Assembly (NCBI GenBank): GCA_020638735.1
Contig: JACKHZ010000008.1
Span: 372,001 to 436,000, forward strand
DNA from: Planctomycetota bacterium
Lineage (GTDB): Bacteria > Planctomycetota > UBA1135 > UBA2386
Length of the DNA stretch: 64,000 bases
Direction: 5' to 3'
This document shows positions 44,551 through 53,069 of this stretch, piece after piece. Each line of letters begins with the position of its first letter. Position 1 is the stretch's first letter. Both the position numbers and the translations under genes were made by a program. The notes under the pieces are model-generated. The model saw only the letters and a program-made list of their open reading frames with translations. It made no database searches and was not told where the DNA came from.

Positions 44551-46445
44551 CAGCGGTTCCCTCCGTTCTTCTGCAGGCGACGCACCAGCTCGTCGTGGAT
44601 GGCGCGCGGGGCGATCGGTTGGCCGGCCACGTTGGACCAGCAGTCGATGTCCATCAGCGTGTGCGTGCGCAGCACCTGCGCCAGCTGGGCGATGCGGCGG
44701 TGCTCGCCGGTGTGCGGCGCGTCGACGGCGTCGCTGTAGTTGATCTCGATCGTCATCACCTGACGGAACCGCCGGAAGATCTCCTTCAACCCAGGTTCCA
44801 GCGGCGACAGGAAGCGCAGGTGCAGCGACGACACCGACAGGCCGTCCTTGCGCGCGCGCGCCACCGCCTCTTCGATCGAGCCGAGCGTCGAGCCCCAGCC
44901 GACCACCAGCAGGTCGCCGTGCCGGTCGCCGTTGACGACCGGCGGCTTCAACGACTCGCGCAGCACCGCCAGCTTCCTGCTGCGCATCGCGCAGCCGGTC
45001 TGGTTGGAATGCGGGTCGTAGGCGACCTTGGCGAGGCGCGTGTGCGCCAACCCGGTCAGCACGTACTCGCCGCCCGCCTGGCCCGGGATCGGCCGCGGCG
45101 ACAAGCCCGTGTCCTCGTCCCAGTCGTAGGCCGTGACGCCCTTCTGCCACGGCGTCTGGTCGAGCGGCGGCGACAGCCAGTCGGCGTCGACCTCCGGCCG
45201 CGGGATCGGCTGCACGCCGGTCGCCAGGTTGGCGTCGGTCAGCAGCATCACCGGCGTACGGAACGCCTCGGCCAGCTTGCGCGCGGTGACGACGAAGTGC
45301 AGGCACTCCTCGATCGTCGCCGGCGCGATGACGATCTTCGGCGTGTCGCCGGGCTGGCCGTAGAGCGACGCCAGCAGGTCGCCCTGCTCGACCTTGGTCG
45401 GCAGGCCGGTGCTCGGCCCGCCGCGCTGCACCAGCACCATCACCAACGGCACCTCGGCCATCACCGCCAGCCCGAGGAACTCGGTCTTCAGCGCGAGGCC
45501 CGGCCCCGACGTCACCGTGCACGCGGTCTTGCCGGCGTACGACGCGCCGACCGCGAAGCCCATCGCCGCGATCTCGTCCTCGGCCTGGTGCACGACGCCG
45601 CCGACGTTCTGGAACGCGCCCGCCAGGTGGTGCGAGACCGACGTCGCCGGCGTGATCGGATACATCGCCACCATCTCGATGCCGGCCGCCATCACGCCGA
45701 GCGCCGTGGCCTGGTTGCCGTTCAGCACCAGCTGCGCGCGATCGACCTTCCGCGGCGGGATCTCGTAGCGCAGCTCGAGCGTCTCGGCGCCGAACGCATG
45801 GCCGGCGCGGATCAGGTCCTGGTTCTTCCTGATGACCTGCTCGCCCTTCTTCTTGAAGACGAACGCGACCTCCTCGAACGCCTTGTCGAGGTCGCGGCTG
45901 GTGATGTAGCAGAGCATGCCGAGCACGAACATGTTCTTGCCGACGCGCACGTCCTGCGCGACCTTCTGGCACGCCTCCTCGAGCGGCACCTCGCGCACGT
46001 CGAGGCCGAGCGCGCGGAACTCGCCGAGCGCCTTCGCATAGGCCTCGCGCACGTCGTCGCGCGGGTCGGTCGCCCACTTGTTCTCCAGCAGCACGATCGT
46101 GCCGGGCCGATACGCCTTCTGCTCGATGCGGCCGTAGAGCACCTGCTCGTTGAGCGCGACGACCAGATCGGCCTCGTCGCCGGTGTTGGTCACCGCCTCG
46201 GAGCCGACGCGCACGCGGATGCCGCTGGCGCCGGCGCGCGAACGCGCGGGCGGCTTGATCTCGGCCGGGATGATCTCGACGGTCCAGACGCCGTTGCCCA
46301 TCTTGGCGCTGACCGCGCCGTAGGTCTGGCCGGCCTTCTGCGCGCCCTCGCCGGAGTCGCTGACGATCTCGACGATGTGCTCGGCGACGCGGCGTGGCGC
46401 GGCGGACGGTCGCGCGCGCGCGGCCTCGGTCGTGGTCGTGCTCAT
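44550..46445 (-). CDS. korA: 2-oxoacid:ferredoxin oxidoreductase, fused gamma-alpha subunit
   Basis: 631 residues. The N-terminal about 200 are the gamma domain (VEIVSDSGEGAQKAGQTYG start), followed by the alpha (pyrimidine-binding) domain (GNQATALGVMAAGIEMVAM, with YPITPATSVSHH). The transketolase-like C-terminal domain includes VVGWGSTLGSIEEAV and PFLSPLEP-like LRFLSPLEPG. The ATG at 46445 overlaps the stop of the hemerythrin-like gene by one base. It forms the catalytic heterodimer with KorB. The operon then runs straight into the Rnf genes. Confidence 0.95.
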   Translation of the reverse strand: MSTTTTEAARARPSAAPRRVAEHIVEIVSDSGEGAQKAGQTYGAVSAKMGNGVWTVEIIPAEIKPPARSRAGASGIRVRVGSEAVTNTGDEADLVVALNEQVLYGRIEQKAYRPGTIVLLENKWATDPRDDVREAYAKALGEFRALGLDVREVPLEEACQKVAQDVRVGKNMFVLGMLCYITSRDLDKAFEEVAFVFKKKGEQVIRKNQDLIRAGHAFGAETLELRYEIPPRKVDRAQLVLNGNQATALGVMAAGIEMVAMYPITPATSVSHHLAGAFQNVGGVVHQAEDEIAAMGFAVGASYAGKTACTVTSGPGLALKTEFLGLAVMAEVPLVMVLVQRGGPSTGLPTKVEQGDLLASLYGQPGDTPKIVIAPATIEECLHFVVTARKLAEAFRTPVMLLTDANLATGVQPIPRPEVDADWLSPPLDQTPWQKGVTAYDWDEDTGLSPRPIPGQAGGEYVLTGLAHTRLAKVAYDPHSNQTGCAMRSRKLAVLRESLKPPVVNGDRHGDLLVVGWGSTLGSIEEAVARARKDGLSVSSLHLRFLSPLEPGLKEIFRRFRQVMTIEINYSDAVDAPHTGEHRRIAQLAQVLRTHTLMDIDCWSNVAGQPIAPRAIHDELVRRLQKNGGNR

Positions 46446-46873
46446 CAGTCCCCCGCCCCCAGGTCGGTCCAGATCGAGTCGACGAAGATCTCGGTCTCGG
46501 CGGCTTCGTGCGCGGCGAGCTCCGAACGCAGCTGCTCGGCGAGCCGGGTCAGGTCGCCGATCGCGGCGCCGGGCCTGGTCGCCGCGGCCGCCACCTGACC
46601 GACGCGCTCCAGCAGGTTCGCGTGCTGCTGCTGCAGGTCCGGCAGCACGCTGCTGTGGCGCGGCGCGTTGGCGACGATCGTCGCGTGCAGCCCGCCGACC
46701 TCGGCTTCCTCCTCCTCGAAGTGGCGCTGCAGCAGCGGCTGCAGCCGGCCGAGGCACTCGACCATGTCGGCCGCCGAGCCGGCGACCAGGACCTTGGACA
46801 TCAATGCGCCGATCTCGCGGTGGTCGTCGAGGATCTGCTGCCTCGACCGCTCGGCTCTCGACTTCGCGTTCAT
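46445..46873 (-). CDS. Hemerythrin-like HHE domain protein
   Basis: 142 residues, four-helix hemerythrin/HHE fold. Iron-ligand candidates are the His in ILDDHREIGALM, HFEEEEAEV, QQHANLLERV and the closing AAHEAAETEIF. It is the first gene of the redox operon and may sense or buffer oxygen to protect the oxygen-sensitive KorAB/Rnf enzymes. No transmembrane segment or signal peptide. The ATG at 46873 gives the whole fold. Confidence 0.87.
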   Translation of the reverse strand: MNAKSRAERSRQQILDDHREIGALMSKVLVAGSAADMVECLGRLQPLLQRHFEEEEAEVGGLHATIVANAPRHSSVLPDLQQQHANLLERVGQVAAAATRPGAAIGDLTRLAEQLRSELAAHEAAETEIFVDSIWTDLGAGD

Positions 46874-47339
46874 GACGGACTCCGTGCAGCCGACCTGCAG
46901 CGCCGGCGACAGCGAAACGACGGGCCGACCCGGTCGACGAGCCGGCGGGAAGGCGTCACGCGGGGCGGCGAAGCACCCGCGGGCCAAGGTCGATAATGAC
47001 GGCCGTACGCCAAAGAGAACTACGGTGCTCGGCCCGATGCGGGCGCGCATTGTGGGGTACGGGATGCGCCCCCAGCTGCGCGCCGCCTGGGCCGGCAGCG
47101 TTGCCGCGCCTGCGCCGCTCACCGCATCGCCGTCCGACGGCGGCTGATGCACCGCGTCACCACCGCTCCTCCCATGTGCGCACGCCTCCTTCCGGACGTC
47201 CTCCGTCTGCTGGGCCTTCTTCCCGCAGGGTGTGCCGCGCTCGGCCGACGCCTCGGCCCCTTCGACCAGTACCAGGTTCCGTACTGGCGGCGGCAGCGAT
47301 CGGGCGGTTCGCTGTTGGCCCCTCCAGGAACCGCACACC
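46874..47339. other. Divergent intergenic region upstream of the redox operon
   Basis: A 466-bp gap between the leftward kor-rnf operon and the rightward FAH-family gene. It contains an AT-richer patch (GATAATGACGG near 46992, and CCAAAGAGAACTACGG) that may hold promoters. A GC-rich palindromic stretch near 47040-47090 follows. No reading frame there has convincing coding character, and no known RNA was recognised. Confidence 0.55.
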
Positions 47340-48251
47340 GTGAAGCTGCTCGCATTCGCCCCGTCCTCCTCGCCCACCACCACCGCGCCGCGCCCGGGCG
47401 CCCTGCTGCCCGACGGCAGCGTGCTCGATCTCACGCACAGCACCTGCGGCCTGCCGGCGCTGGCCAACGCGCTCGACGCGTGCGACCTCGACGGCGCGTT
47501 CCTGCCGGCGGCGACCGAGCTGCTGGCGGACGCGAGCAAGCTCGACACGCTGCGCGGGACCGGCGCGGTGCTGCAGCGTGACGCGGTGCGCCTGCACGCG
47601 CCGGTGCCGCGGCCCGGCAAGATCCTCTGCATCGGCCTCAACTACCGCGACCACGCCGAAGAACAGGGCGCCAAGCTGCCGGAGCGGCCGCTGGTGTTCT
47701 CCAAGTTCTCGACCTGCGTGCTCGCGCCCGGCGGCACCATCGTCATCCCGCCCGGCTCGAAGGAGACCGACTACGAGGCCGAGCTCGGCGTCGTCATCGG
47801 TCGCCGCGCGTCGCGCGTCAGCAAGGACGACGCGATGCGCCACGTGCTCGGCTACTGCAACTTCCACGACGTGTCGGCGCGCGACTTCCAGTTCGCCGAC
47901 GGCCAGTGGCAGCGCGGCAAGGCCTGCGACACGTTCGCGCCGTTCGGCGAGTTCGTCGCGACGACCGACGAGATCCCCGACCCGCACGTGCTCGGCATCC
48001 GGCTGCGGCTCAACGGCAAGACGCTGCAGGACTCCAACACCAACCAGCTGGTGTTCCGCGTGCCCGAGCTGATCGAGTTCTTGAGCACCTACATCACGCT
48101 CGAGCCCGGCGACGTGATCGCGACGGGCACGCCGCCCGGCGTCGGCTTCGCGCGCAAGCCGCCGATCTACCTGCAGCCGGGCGACACGGTCGAGGTCGAG
48201 ATCGACGGGCTCGGCGTGCTGAGCAACGCGGTCGCGGCGGCACAGAGCTGA
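47340..48251 (+). CDS. Fumarylacetoacetate hydrolase family protein
   Basis: 303 residues, FAH fold. The core motif KILCIGLNYRDHAEE is followed by the metal-binding segment (ETDYEAELGVVIGR) with the Glu/Asp ligands, and by GYCNFHDVSARDFQ. The GDVIATGTPPGVG loop closes the active site. Such enzymes act on 2-oxo-acid or acylpyruvate substrates in aromatic or sugar breakdown. The GTG at 47340 (VKLLAFAP) is chosen since homologues begin with a KLxxF strand. No pathway neighbours show its substrate. Confidence 0.93.
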   Translation: MKLLAFAPSSSPTTTAPRPGALLPDGSVLDLTHSTCGLPALANALDACDLDGAFLPAATELLADASKLDTLRGTGAVLQRDAVRLHAPVPRPGKILCIGLNYRDHAEEQGAKLPERPLVFSKFSTCVLAPGGTIVIPPGSKETDYEAELGVVIGRRASRVSKDDAMRHVLGYCNFHDVSARDFQFADGQWQRGKACDTFAPFGEFVATTDEIPDPHVLGIRLRLNGKTLQDSNTNQLVFRVPELIEFLSTYITLEPGDVIATGTPPGVGFARKPPIYLQPGDTVEVEIDGLGVLSNAVAAAQS

Positions 48252-48261
48252 GCGCGAACCG

Positions 48262-49398
48262 CTATCCCTGCAGCCACTCGCGCAGGTTTCGGACCCCGTC
48301 GTCGATGCTCCAGACGTCGATCGATCCCTCGCGCAGCGACCGGGATCCGCCGTAGATCATCGCGCGACGGGCCATCGGGTAGTCCTCGCCGAACGCCCGC
48401 AGACCCGCCAGGTCGCGGCTGCGCAGCGAACGCGACGCGGTCACCTCCAGCGCCAGCAGGCCGCGCTCCCCGTAGAGCACGAAGTCGACTTCGTTGCCGG
48501 CCTGGGTCCGCCAGTAGGACAGCGAGTAGCCGAGGTCGAACGCGTCGTTGAGCGCGCGCAGCTGCTGCAGCACGAGGGTCTCGAGCGCCAGGCCACCAGT
48601 CTCGTCCGGGGAATCGAGCGGGCCACGCGGACGGATGGCGCGATAGACCCCTGCGTCGAAGAAGAAGAACTTCGGATGCGTGACCAGCGCGCGCTGCGCG
48701 CGACGTTTGAAGACCGGCAGGCGTACCGCGAGCAGCAGGTCCTCGAGGATCGTGAAGTAGTTGGCCACCACCTTGCGATCGACGGCACATTCGCGTGCGA
48801 CCTCGGCGACGTTGAGCACCGCCGCCTGGGAGCACGACGCGGCCTCGAGAAAGCGGGTGAACGCGCCGAGGTTGCGGGTCAGACCTTCCTGCTGGATCTC
48901 CTCGCGCAGGTAGGTGGTGACGTAGCTGGCGAGGAAGCCACGCGCGTCCGCCTCGACCCAGGCCGGCGGCAGACAGCCGAACGCGATCGCGTGCTCGGTG
49001 CGGAAGTCGTCCGCCAGTTCGCTCGCGGTGAACGGGTGCATGAAGCGCGTCAGGGCGCGGCCGGCCAGCAGGTTGGTGCCCTTTTGTCTGAGCTTGCGGG
49101 CGCTCGATCCGGTCAGCGCGAACCGCATGCGCTTTGCCTCGATCAGGCGGTGCACCTCGTCGAGCAGCGCCGGGACCCGCTGCACCTCGTCGATCACGAC
49201 CCAGCCGGCGGGGTCCGTCACGTAGCTGTCGAGCCGACCGGGGTCGGCGAGCAGGCGCGCGTGTGTCTCGGCCTCGAGCAGGTCGATGTAGGCGGCGCCC
49301 GGCAGGGTCGCCTTCACCCAGGCGGTCTTGCCCGTGCCTCGAGGCCCGAACAGGAAGAAGCTCTTGTCAGGCGGCGGGGTCAGGATCCTGGGGTACAC
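48262..49398 (-). CDS. AAA-type ATPase with DUF4143 domain
   Basis: 378 residues. Walker A is GPRGTGKT near residue 19, Walker B VVIDEVQ near residue 67, and sensor FALTGSSARKL near residue 94. The C-terminal DUF4143 part has FFFDAGVYRAIR and a PD-(D/E)xK-like end (GNEVDFVLYGERGLLALEV), so it may be nuclease-linked. These proteins are widespread and often linked to mobile or defence regions; the role is unproven. The GTG start at 49398 overlaps an inverted repeat, GATTCC...GGAATC. Confidence 0.93.
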   Translation of the reverse strand: MYPRILTPPPDKSFFLFGPRGTGKTAWVKATLPGAAYIDLLEAETHARLLADPGRLDSYVTDPAGWVVIDEVQRVPALLDEVHRLIEAKRMRFALTGSSARKLRQKGTNLLAGRALTRFMHPFTASELADDFRTEHAIAFGCLPPAWVEADARGFLASYVTTYLREEIQQEGLTRNLGAFTRFLEAASCSQAAVLNVAEVARECAVDRKVVANYFTILEDLLLAVRLPVFKRRAQRALVTHPKFFFFDAGVYRAIRPRGPLDSPDETGGLALETLVLQQLRALNDAFDLGYSLSYWRTQAGNEVDFVLYGERGLLALEVTASRSLRSRDLAGLRAFGEDYPMARRAMIYGGSRSLREGSIDVWSIDDGVRNLREWLQG

Positions 49399-49426
49399 GA
49401 TTCCATTATCGGTCCGAAAACGGAAT
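49399..49426. promoter_or_regulatory. Inverted repeat overlapping the DUF4143 ATPase start
   Basis: Read leftward, GATTCC and GGAATC flank a 17-nt spacer that includes GATAAT (49405-49410), which ends 6 nt before the GTG. The element is a -10-like hexamer inside a perfect 6-bp inverted repeat. It looks like an operator for autoregulation of a leaderless message. The patch is distinctly AT-rich compared with its surroundings. Confidence 0.5.
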
Positions 49427-49440
49427 CAGCAACACCAGAA

Positions 49441-49986
49441 TCAGGCATCCGTCGCCAGCCCGCCGACCCCGGGGACGCACAAACCGGGTGGGGCTTCCTT
49501 GCCCAGTTCCAGCCGGATCGACGCACCGAGCGCCGCGTCGCCGATCGCCGCCGGGACCACCACATCGCACGCGCCGACCATGCCGCGCTCGCGCTCTTCG
49601 CGGTTCGCCCAGAGGTGCATGCGCACCAACCGGATCTGCTGCCCGTCATCGCCCAACGACACGAAGACCTGCCGCGTACTGCGCTCCAGCTCACGCCAAC
49701 TGCGCGCGCCGAGCGCCGCGAGCAGCTGGTCGGACGCGCCCTCCCGCGGCGGCCGCCGCGTGCGCGCCGACCAATCGAGCGCCGCCCGTACCGCCGCCCC
49801 GAGCTGTTCGTCGGCAGCGTCCAGCGCCAACTGCTGCACCGGCGGCGAAGAGCGATTCACGTGCAAGGCGCGGTTCTGCGGGTTGACGTACAGCGCCCCA
49901 CGGAACTCGTTGACGTCTGCACACGGTGAGCCGGCGAGCGATGAGCGCGACCGTAGCCACCAGAACCACGACGTCCAGATCGTCAC
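49441..49986 (-). CDS. Hypothetical protein, possibly frameshifted near the N-terminus
   Basis: About 180 residues from GTG 49986. From EFRGALYVNPQNRAL onward it has well-formed strands (VRMHLWANREERERGMVG) and looks translated. The first 25 residues (TIWTSWFWWLRSRSS) are odd. In the next frame, ATG 49996 gives MCPRDDLDVVVLVATVALIARRL, a convincing TM or signal segment, that would join the body if one base were added or lost near 49920. I do not recognise the family. It is divergent from the VWA gene, and its stop is 42 bp upstream of the ATPase start. Confidence 0.6.
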   Translation of the reverse strand: MTIWTSWFWWLRSRSSLAGSPCADVNEFRGALYVNPQNRALHVNRSSPPVQQLALDAADEQLGAAVRAALDWSARTRRPPREGASDQLLAALGARSWRELERSTRQVFVSLGDDGQQIRLVRMHLWANREERERGMVGACDVVVPAAIGDAALGASIRLELGKEAPPGLCVPGVGGLATDA

Positions 49987-50047
49987 GCGGGCACATCGTA
50001 GACCGCACCCGGTAAGCGACAACCTCCCAGCAGCGCCGCGAACGCGC

Positions 50048-50053
50048 TACCGT
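50048..50053 (+). promoter_or_regulatory. -10-like hexamer TACCGT before the VWA gene start
   Basis: The hexamer ends 6 nt before the ATG at 50060, implying a leaderless transcript. No Shine-Dalgarno sequence is present in the short gap. Confidence 0.45.
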
Positions 50054-50059
50054 CCTGCC

Positions 50060-51745
50060 ATGCAGCGGACCCTCCTCCACGCGCTCCTGCTCACCACCAC
50101 GCTGAGCGCCCAGGACTCCGGCGCCGCACCGGCCGTCGACCCGTTCGGCCCGGTGCAGCAGTGGCTGGTCGAGTACAAGTCCGGCGCGATCCGCTTCCAA
50201 AAGGACGGGCGCACCGACCAGGCGGTGGTCGACGCGCTGCAGGACAAGCTCGACGCACTCGCCGCAGTGGACACGCTCGCCGCGGCACAGCTGCTGTTCG
50301 ACCTGGCGGTGATCGTGCCGCCCGCCGGCGCCGGCGCCGGCACCGGCACCTCGACCGAGGCGATCGACGCGCAGCGCGAGCTGCAGCCTTGGCGCGTGCA
50401 GGCGATGGCGCAGGCCGCCCTGCGCACGATGAAGCACACCGACATCCTGCCGTGGCTGCTGCAGAAGCTGCGCGGCAAGGGCGTTCGCCAGAAGGACAAG
50501 AACCAGGACCAGGTCGAGGCCGCGGCGGTGCTGCGCATCCTCGCCGGCCACCCGAGCCTCGAGGCCAAGCTCGAGTTGATGCAGGCGTGCGGTTCGATGC
50601 CGGACGAGCTGCGGGTGATCGCCGTCAACTCGATGGGCCAGGACGCGCAGCTGGAGCTGCTGCCGGTGCTGCTCGACCTGCTGCGCGACAAGGAGCCCAA
50701 CGTGCGCATCGCCGCCGCCAACGCGATCGGCAGGGCGCTGCAGCCGCACGTCGACGAGACCGAGGGTAACAACCCGACCGGCGAGCTGCTGAAGCAGCGC
50801 GACCAGGCGATCGACAAGCTGGATAAGCTGCTGAGCAGCGACAAGGTCTGGCAGGTGCGCTCGGCGGCGGCGTTCGCGCTCGGCACGATGCGCTGCAAGG
50901 CGGTGATCCCGGCGCTGATCCGCGGTCTCGACGCCGAGGTGAAGAACAAGAAGGACCCGTGGGCGATGGACGTGCGCCTGCACAAGCTGCTCGAAGGCCT
51001 GACCGGGCAAACGGTCGCGCGCGGCGGCGTGGCGCCGTGGCAGGCGTTCTGGAAGGCCGAGGGCGCGTCGTTCACCGTGCGGCCGAAGCCGAAGCCCGGC
51101 GAACAGCCGAAGGCCGACTCACGCTACGCGAAGTTCTTCGACCTCGAGCTCGACAGCGACCGCGTGCTGTTCGTGCTCGACTTCTCCGGCTCGATGGCCG
51201 AGCCCGTCACGATCAAGCCGCAGGGCACCACCGCGGGCGGCGGCGCCGGTACGACGACCACCAAGGCGCAGATGGTGGTCGAGGAGATCAAGAAGCTGGT
51301 GATGGCGCTGCCCGACGGCGCGCTGGTCAACTTCGTCGTGTTCAGCGACGACGTGCGCATCTGGCGCGCCGAGGGCTCCCACCCGGCGCTGGTCAAGCTC
51401 GACGACACGACCCGCGACGACCTGCTCGGCAACTTCCTCGACAGCCTGCGCCCCAACGGCCCGACCAACCTCTACGACGCGCTCGACGCGGCGCTCGGCT
51501 TCGGCGGCCGCGGCCTCTACGACAAGTACTACGCCGCCGGCTTCGACACGCTCTACGTCATCACCGACGGCGCGCCGACCGCCGGCCCGGTCACCGACAA
51601 GGACGAGATCCGCAAGCGCGTGCGCGAGCAGAACGCGCTGCGCAAGGTCGCCATCCACTGCATCACCTTCGGCGACCAGAACGACACGCGCTTCCTCGAG
51701 CCGTTGGCCGAAGAGAACGGCGGCCGCTACATCCACATCGAATAG
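50060..51745 (+). CDS. Secreted HEAT-repeat and von Willebrand factor A domain protein
   Basis: 561 residues with a short signal peptide (MQRTLLHALLLTTTLSAQ). Residues about 80-300 contain HEAT-like helical repeats (VLLDLLRDKEPNVRIAAANA, VRSAAAFALGTMRCKAVIP). The C-terminal VWA domain has the metal-site motif DFSGSM and a later VITDGAP Asp. Between them a Gly/Thr-rich loop (GTTAGGGAGTTTTKAQ) may be flexible. Such proteins act as extracytoplasmic scaffolds; no enzyme is implied. The stop is 30 bp from the convergent HEAT gene. Confidence 0.9.
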   Translation: MQRTLLHALLLTTTLSAQDSGAAPAVDPFGPVQQWLVEYKSGAIRFQKDGRTDQAVVDALQDKLDALAAVDTLAAAQLLFDLAVIVPPAGAGAGTGTSTEAIDAQRELQPWRVQAMAQAALRTMKHTDILPWLLQKLRGKGVRQKDKNQDQVEAAAVLRILAGHPSLEAKLELMQACGSMPDELRVIAVNSMGQDAQLELLPVLLDLLRDKEPNVRIAAANAIGRALQPHVDETEGNNPTGELLKQRDQAIDKLDKLLSSDKVWQVRSAAAFALGTMRCKAVIPALIRGLDAEVKNKKDPWAMDVRLHKLLEGLTGQTVARGGVAPWQAFWKAEGASFTVRPKPKPGEQPKADSRYAKFFDLELDSDRVLFVLDFSGSMAEPVTIKPQGTTAGGGAGTTTTKAQMVVEEIKKLVMALPDGALVNFVVFSDDVRIWRAEGSHPALVKLDDTTRDDLLGNFLDSLRPNGPTNLYDALDAALGFGGRGLYDKYYAAGFDTLYVITDGAPTAGPVTDKDEIRKRVREQNALRKVAIHCITFGDQNDTRFLEPLAEENGGRYIHIE

Positions 51746-51775
51746 CGGCACACCGAGCAGCGCCGCGCCGGACGT

Positions 51776-52576
51776 TCAGCGCCGCTTCTTGCCCTTGTCG
51801 TCGTCGCCGCCCCGGCCGGACTTCGGCAGCGGGTTCTTGTCGAGCCAGGCCTTGGCCTCGGCGACGTCGGCGAACTGCTGGCCGGTGATCGCGAACAGCG
51901 CTTCCTTGACCTTGGGGCGCCACGCCGACCACGAGTGCCAGCGCGCCTTCCAATACTCCGCCGGCGGGTTGGCGCCGCCGTTGACGTCCTTCGGCGACGG
52001 CTCGTCGAAGTTGCGCAGCAGCAGCGGCACCGCCTGCGCCTCCTTGTGCTGCGCGACGAGGTCGAGGATCGCCTCGTGCACCGGCACGCGCTCGGGCTCG
52101 TAGTCGGACTCGAACACCTCGGCGAGCGCCGGCCACTGCTTCGCCGTGTAGCACGCCTTGGCGACGCCGCGGATCAGCGCCGCCTGCACCGCTGCGTTGG
52201 CGGTGACCTTGCCGTCGCCGAGCAGCTTCTGCAGCGCCGGACCGAGCTCGTCCGGCGGCTGCGTCAGCAGCAGGTCGACCGCGTGCTTGCGGATCACCAC
52301 CGACTCGTCGGTCTCGACCACCTTGGCCAGCGGCTTGACCAGCAGTTTGCTCTGCCCCTGCCCGAGCTCGTCGAGCAGTCGCTTGCGCTCGCCCATCGAC
52401 GGCCTGGCCTTCCACTGCTTGTCGAAGTCCTTCAGCTTCGCCTTGGCGGTGCGGTCGTCCCAGACCTCCTGGGAGCTCGGCGCGGCGGGCGTCGCGACCG
52501 GCCTGTCCTGCTTCTCGCCGGGCTTCGGCGCGGGATCCTGCAGCAGGAACAGACCGGTCATCAGCAGCGCGATCAT
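51776..52576 (-). CDS. HEAT-repeat-like hypothetical protein with signal anchor
   Basis: 266 residues. The start at 52576 gives a short hydrophobic N-terminus (MIALLMTGLFLLQ). The rest is helical, with HEAT-like units (VVIRKHAVDLLLTQPPDELG, ALQKLLGDGKVTANAAVQAA) and a basic C-terminal tail (DDDKGKKRR). It resembles the repeat part of the convergent VWA protein (GQQFADVAEAKAWLDKN also matches neighbours of this class). It ends a minus-strand run with USP-like and YjbQ genes. Confidence 0.84.
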   Translation of the reverse strand: MIALLMTGLFLLQDPAPKPGEKQDRPVATPAAPSSQEVWDDRTAKAKLKDFDKQWKARPSMGERKRLLDELGQGQSKLLVKPLAKVVETDESVVIRKHAVDLLLTQPPDELGPALQKLLGDGKVTANAAVQAALIRGVAKACYTAKQWPALAEVFESDYEPERVPVHEAILDLVAQHKEAQAVPLLLRNFDEPSPKDVNGGANPPAEYWKARWHSWSAWRPKVKEALFAITGQQFADVAEAKAWLDKNPLPKSGRGGDDDKGKKRR

Positions 52577-52661
52577 GGTTGGCGGATGATACGGGCACCG
52601 GTCGGTGGAGGGCACCCTGCACTGGCGCCGGGGAACAGGCACGGGGTGCCGAACCTTCGTT

Positions 52662-53069
52662 CTCGCCGACGTGCACCAGCACCCGCCGCGACGAACCGCG
52701 GCGACGGTGCTCCCACAGGTAGATGCCCTGCCAGGTGCCGAGCGCGAGCCGCCCGTCGACGACCGGGATCGACAGGCTGACCTGGGTCAGCGCCGCGCGC
52801 ACGTGCGCCGGCATGTCGTCGGGGCCTTCCGCGGTGTGCGTCCACAGCGGGTCGCCGTCGGGCACCAACCGGCGCAAGAACGCTTCGAGGTCGACCTGCA
52901 CGTCGGGGTCGGCGTTCTCCTGCACGATCAGGCTCGCCGACGTGTGCTGCACGAACAGCGTCGCGAGGCCGTCGGTGACACCCGCCGCGGCGACCGCGCG
53001 CGCGACGTCGCGGGTGATGTCGACGAGCCCGCGGCCGCGGGTCGCGACGTCGAGGCGGCTCGTCGTCAC
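52662..53069 (-). CDS. yjbQ: YjbQ/UPF0047 family protein, no in-frame stop at the expected end
   Basis: The conserved domain covers 136 residues from GTG 53069 to the usual closing strand VLVHVGE. Family marks are LFVQHTSASLIVQEN, WTHTAEGPDDMPAHV and GTWQGIYLWEH. Normally a stop follows directly. Here the frame runs on to 51663 over the next gene on the same strand, which is unlikely to be real. A lost stop or an indel near 52660 is the probable cause. The GTG overlaps the USP-like stop (GTGA). The family may have thiamine-phosphate synthase-like activity. Confidence 0.8.

Noticed and set aside
47030..47100. GC-rich palindromic patch upstream of the FAH-family gene as a riboswitch
   Set aside because: No match to the core of any riboswitch I know, and the hairpins could be chance pairing in GC-rich DNA.
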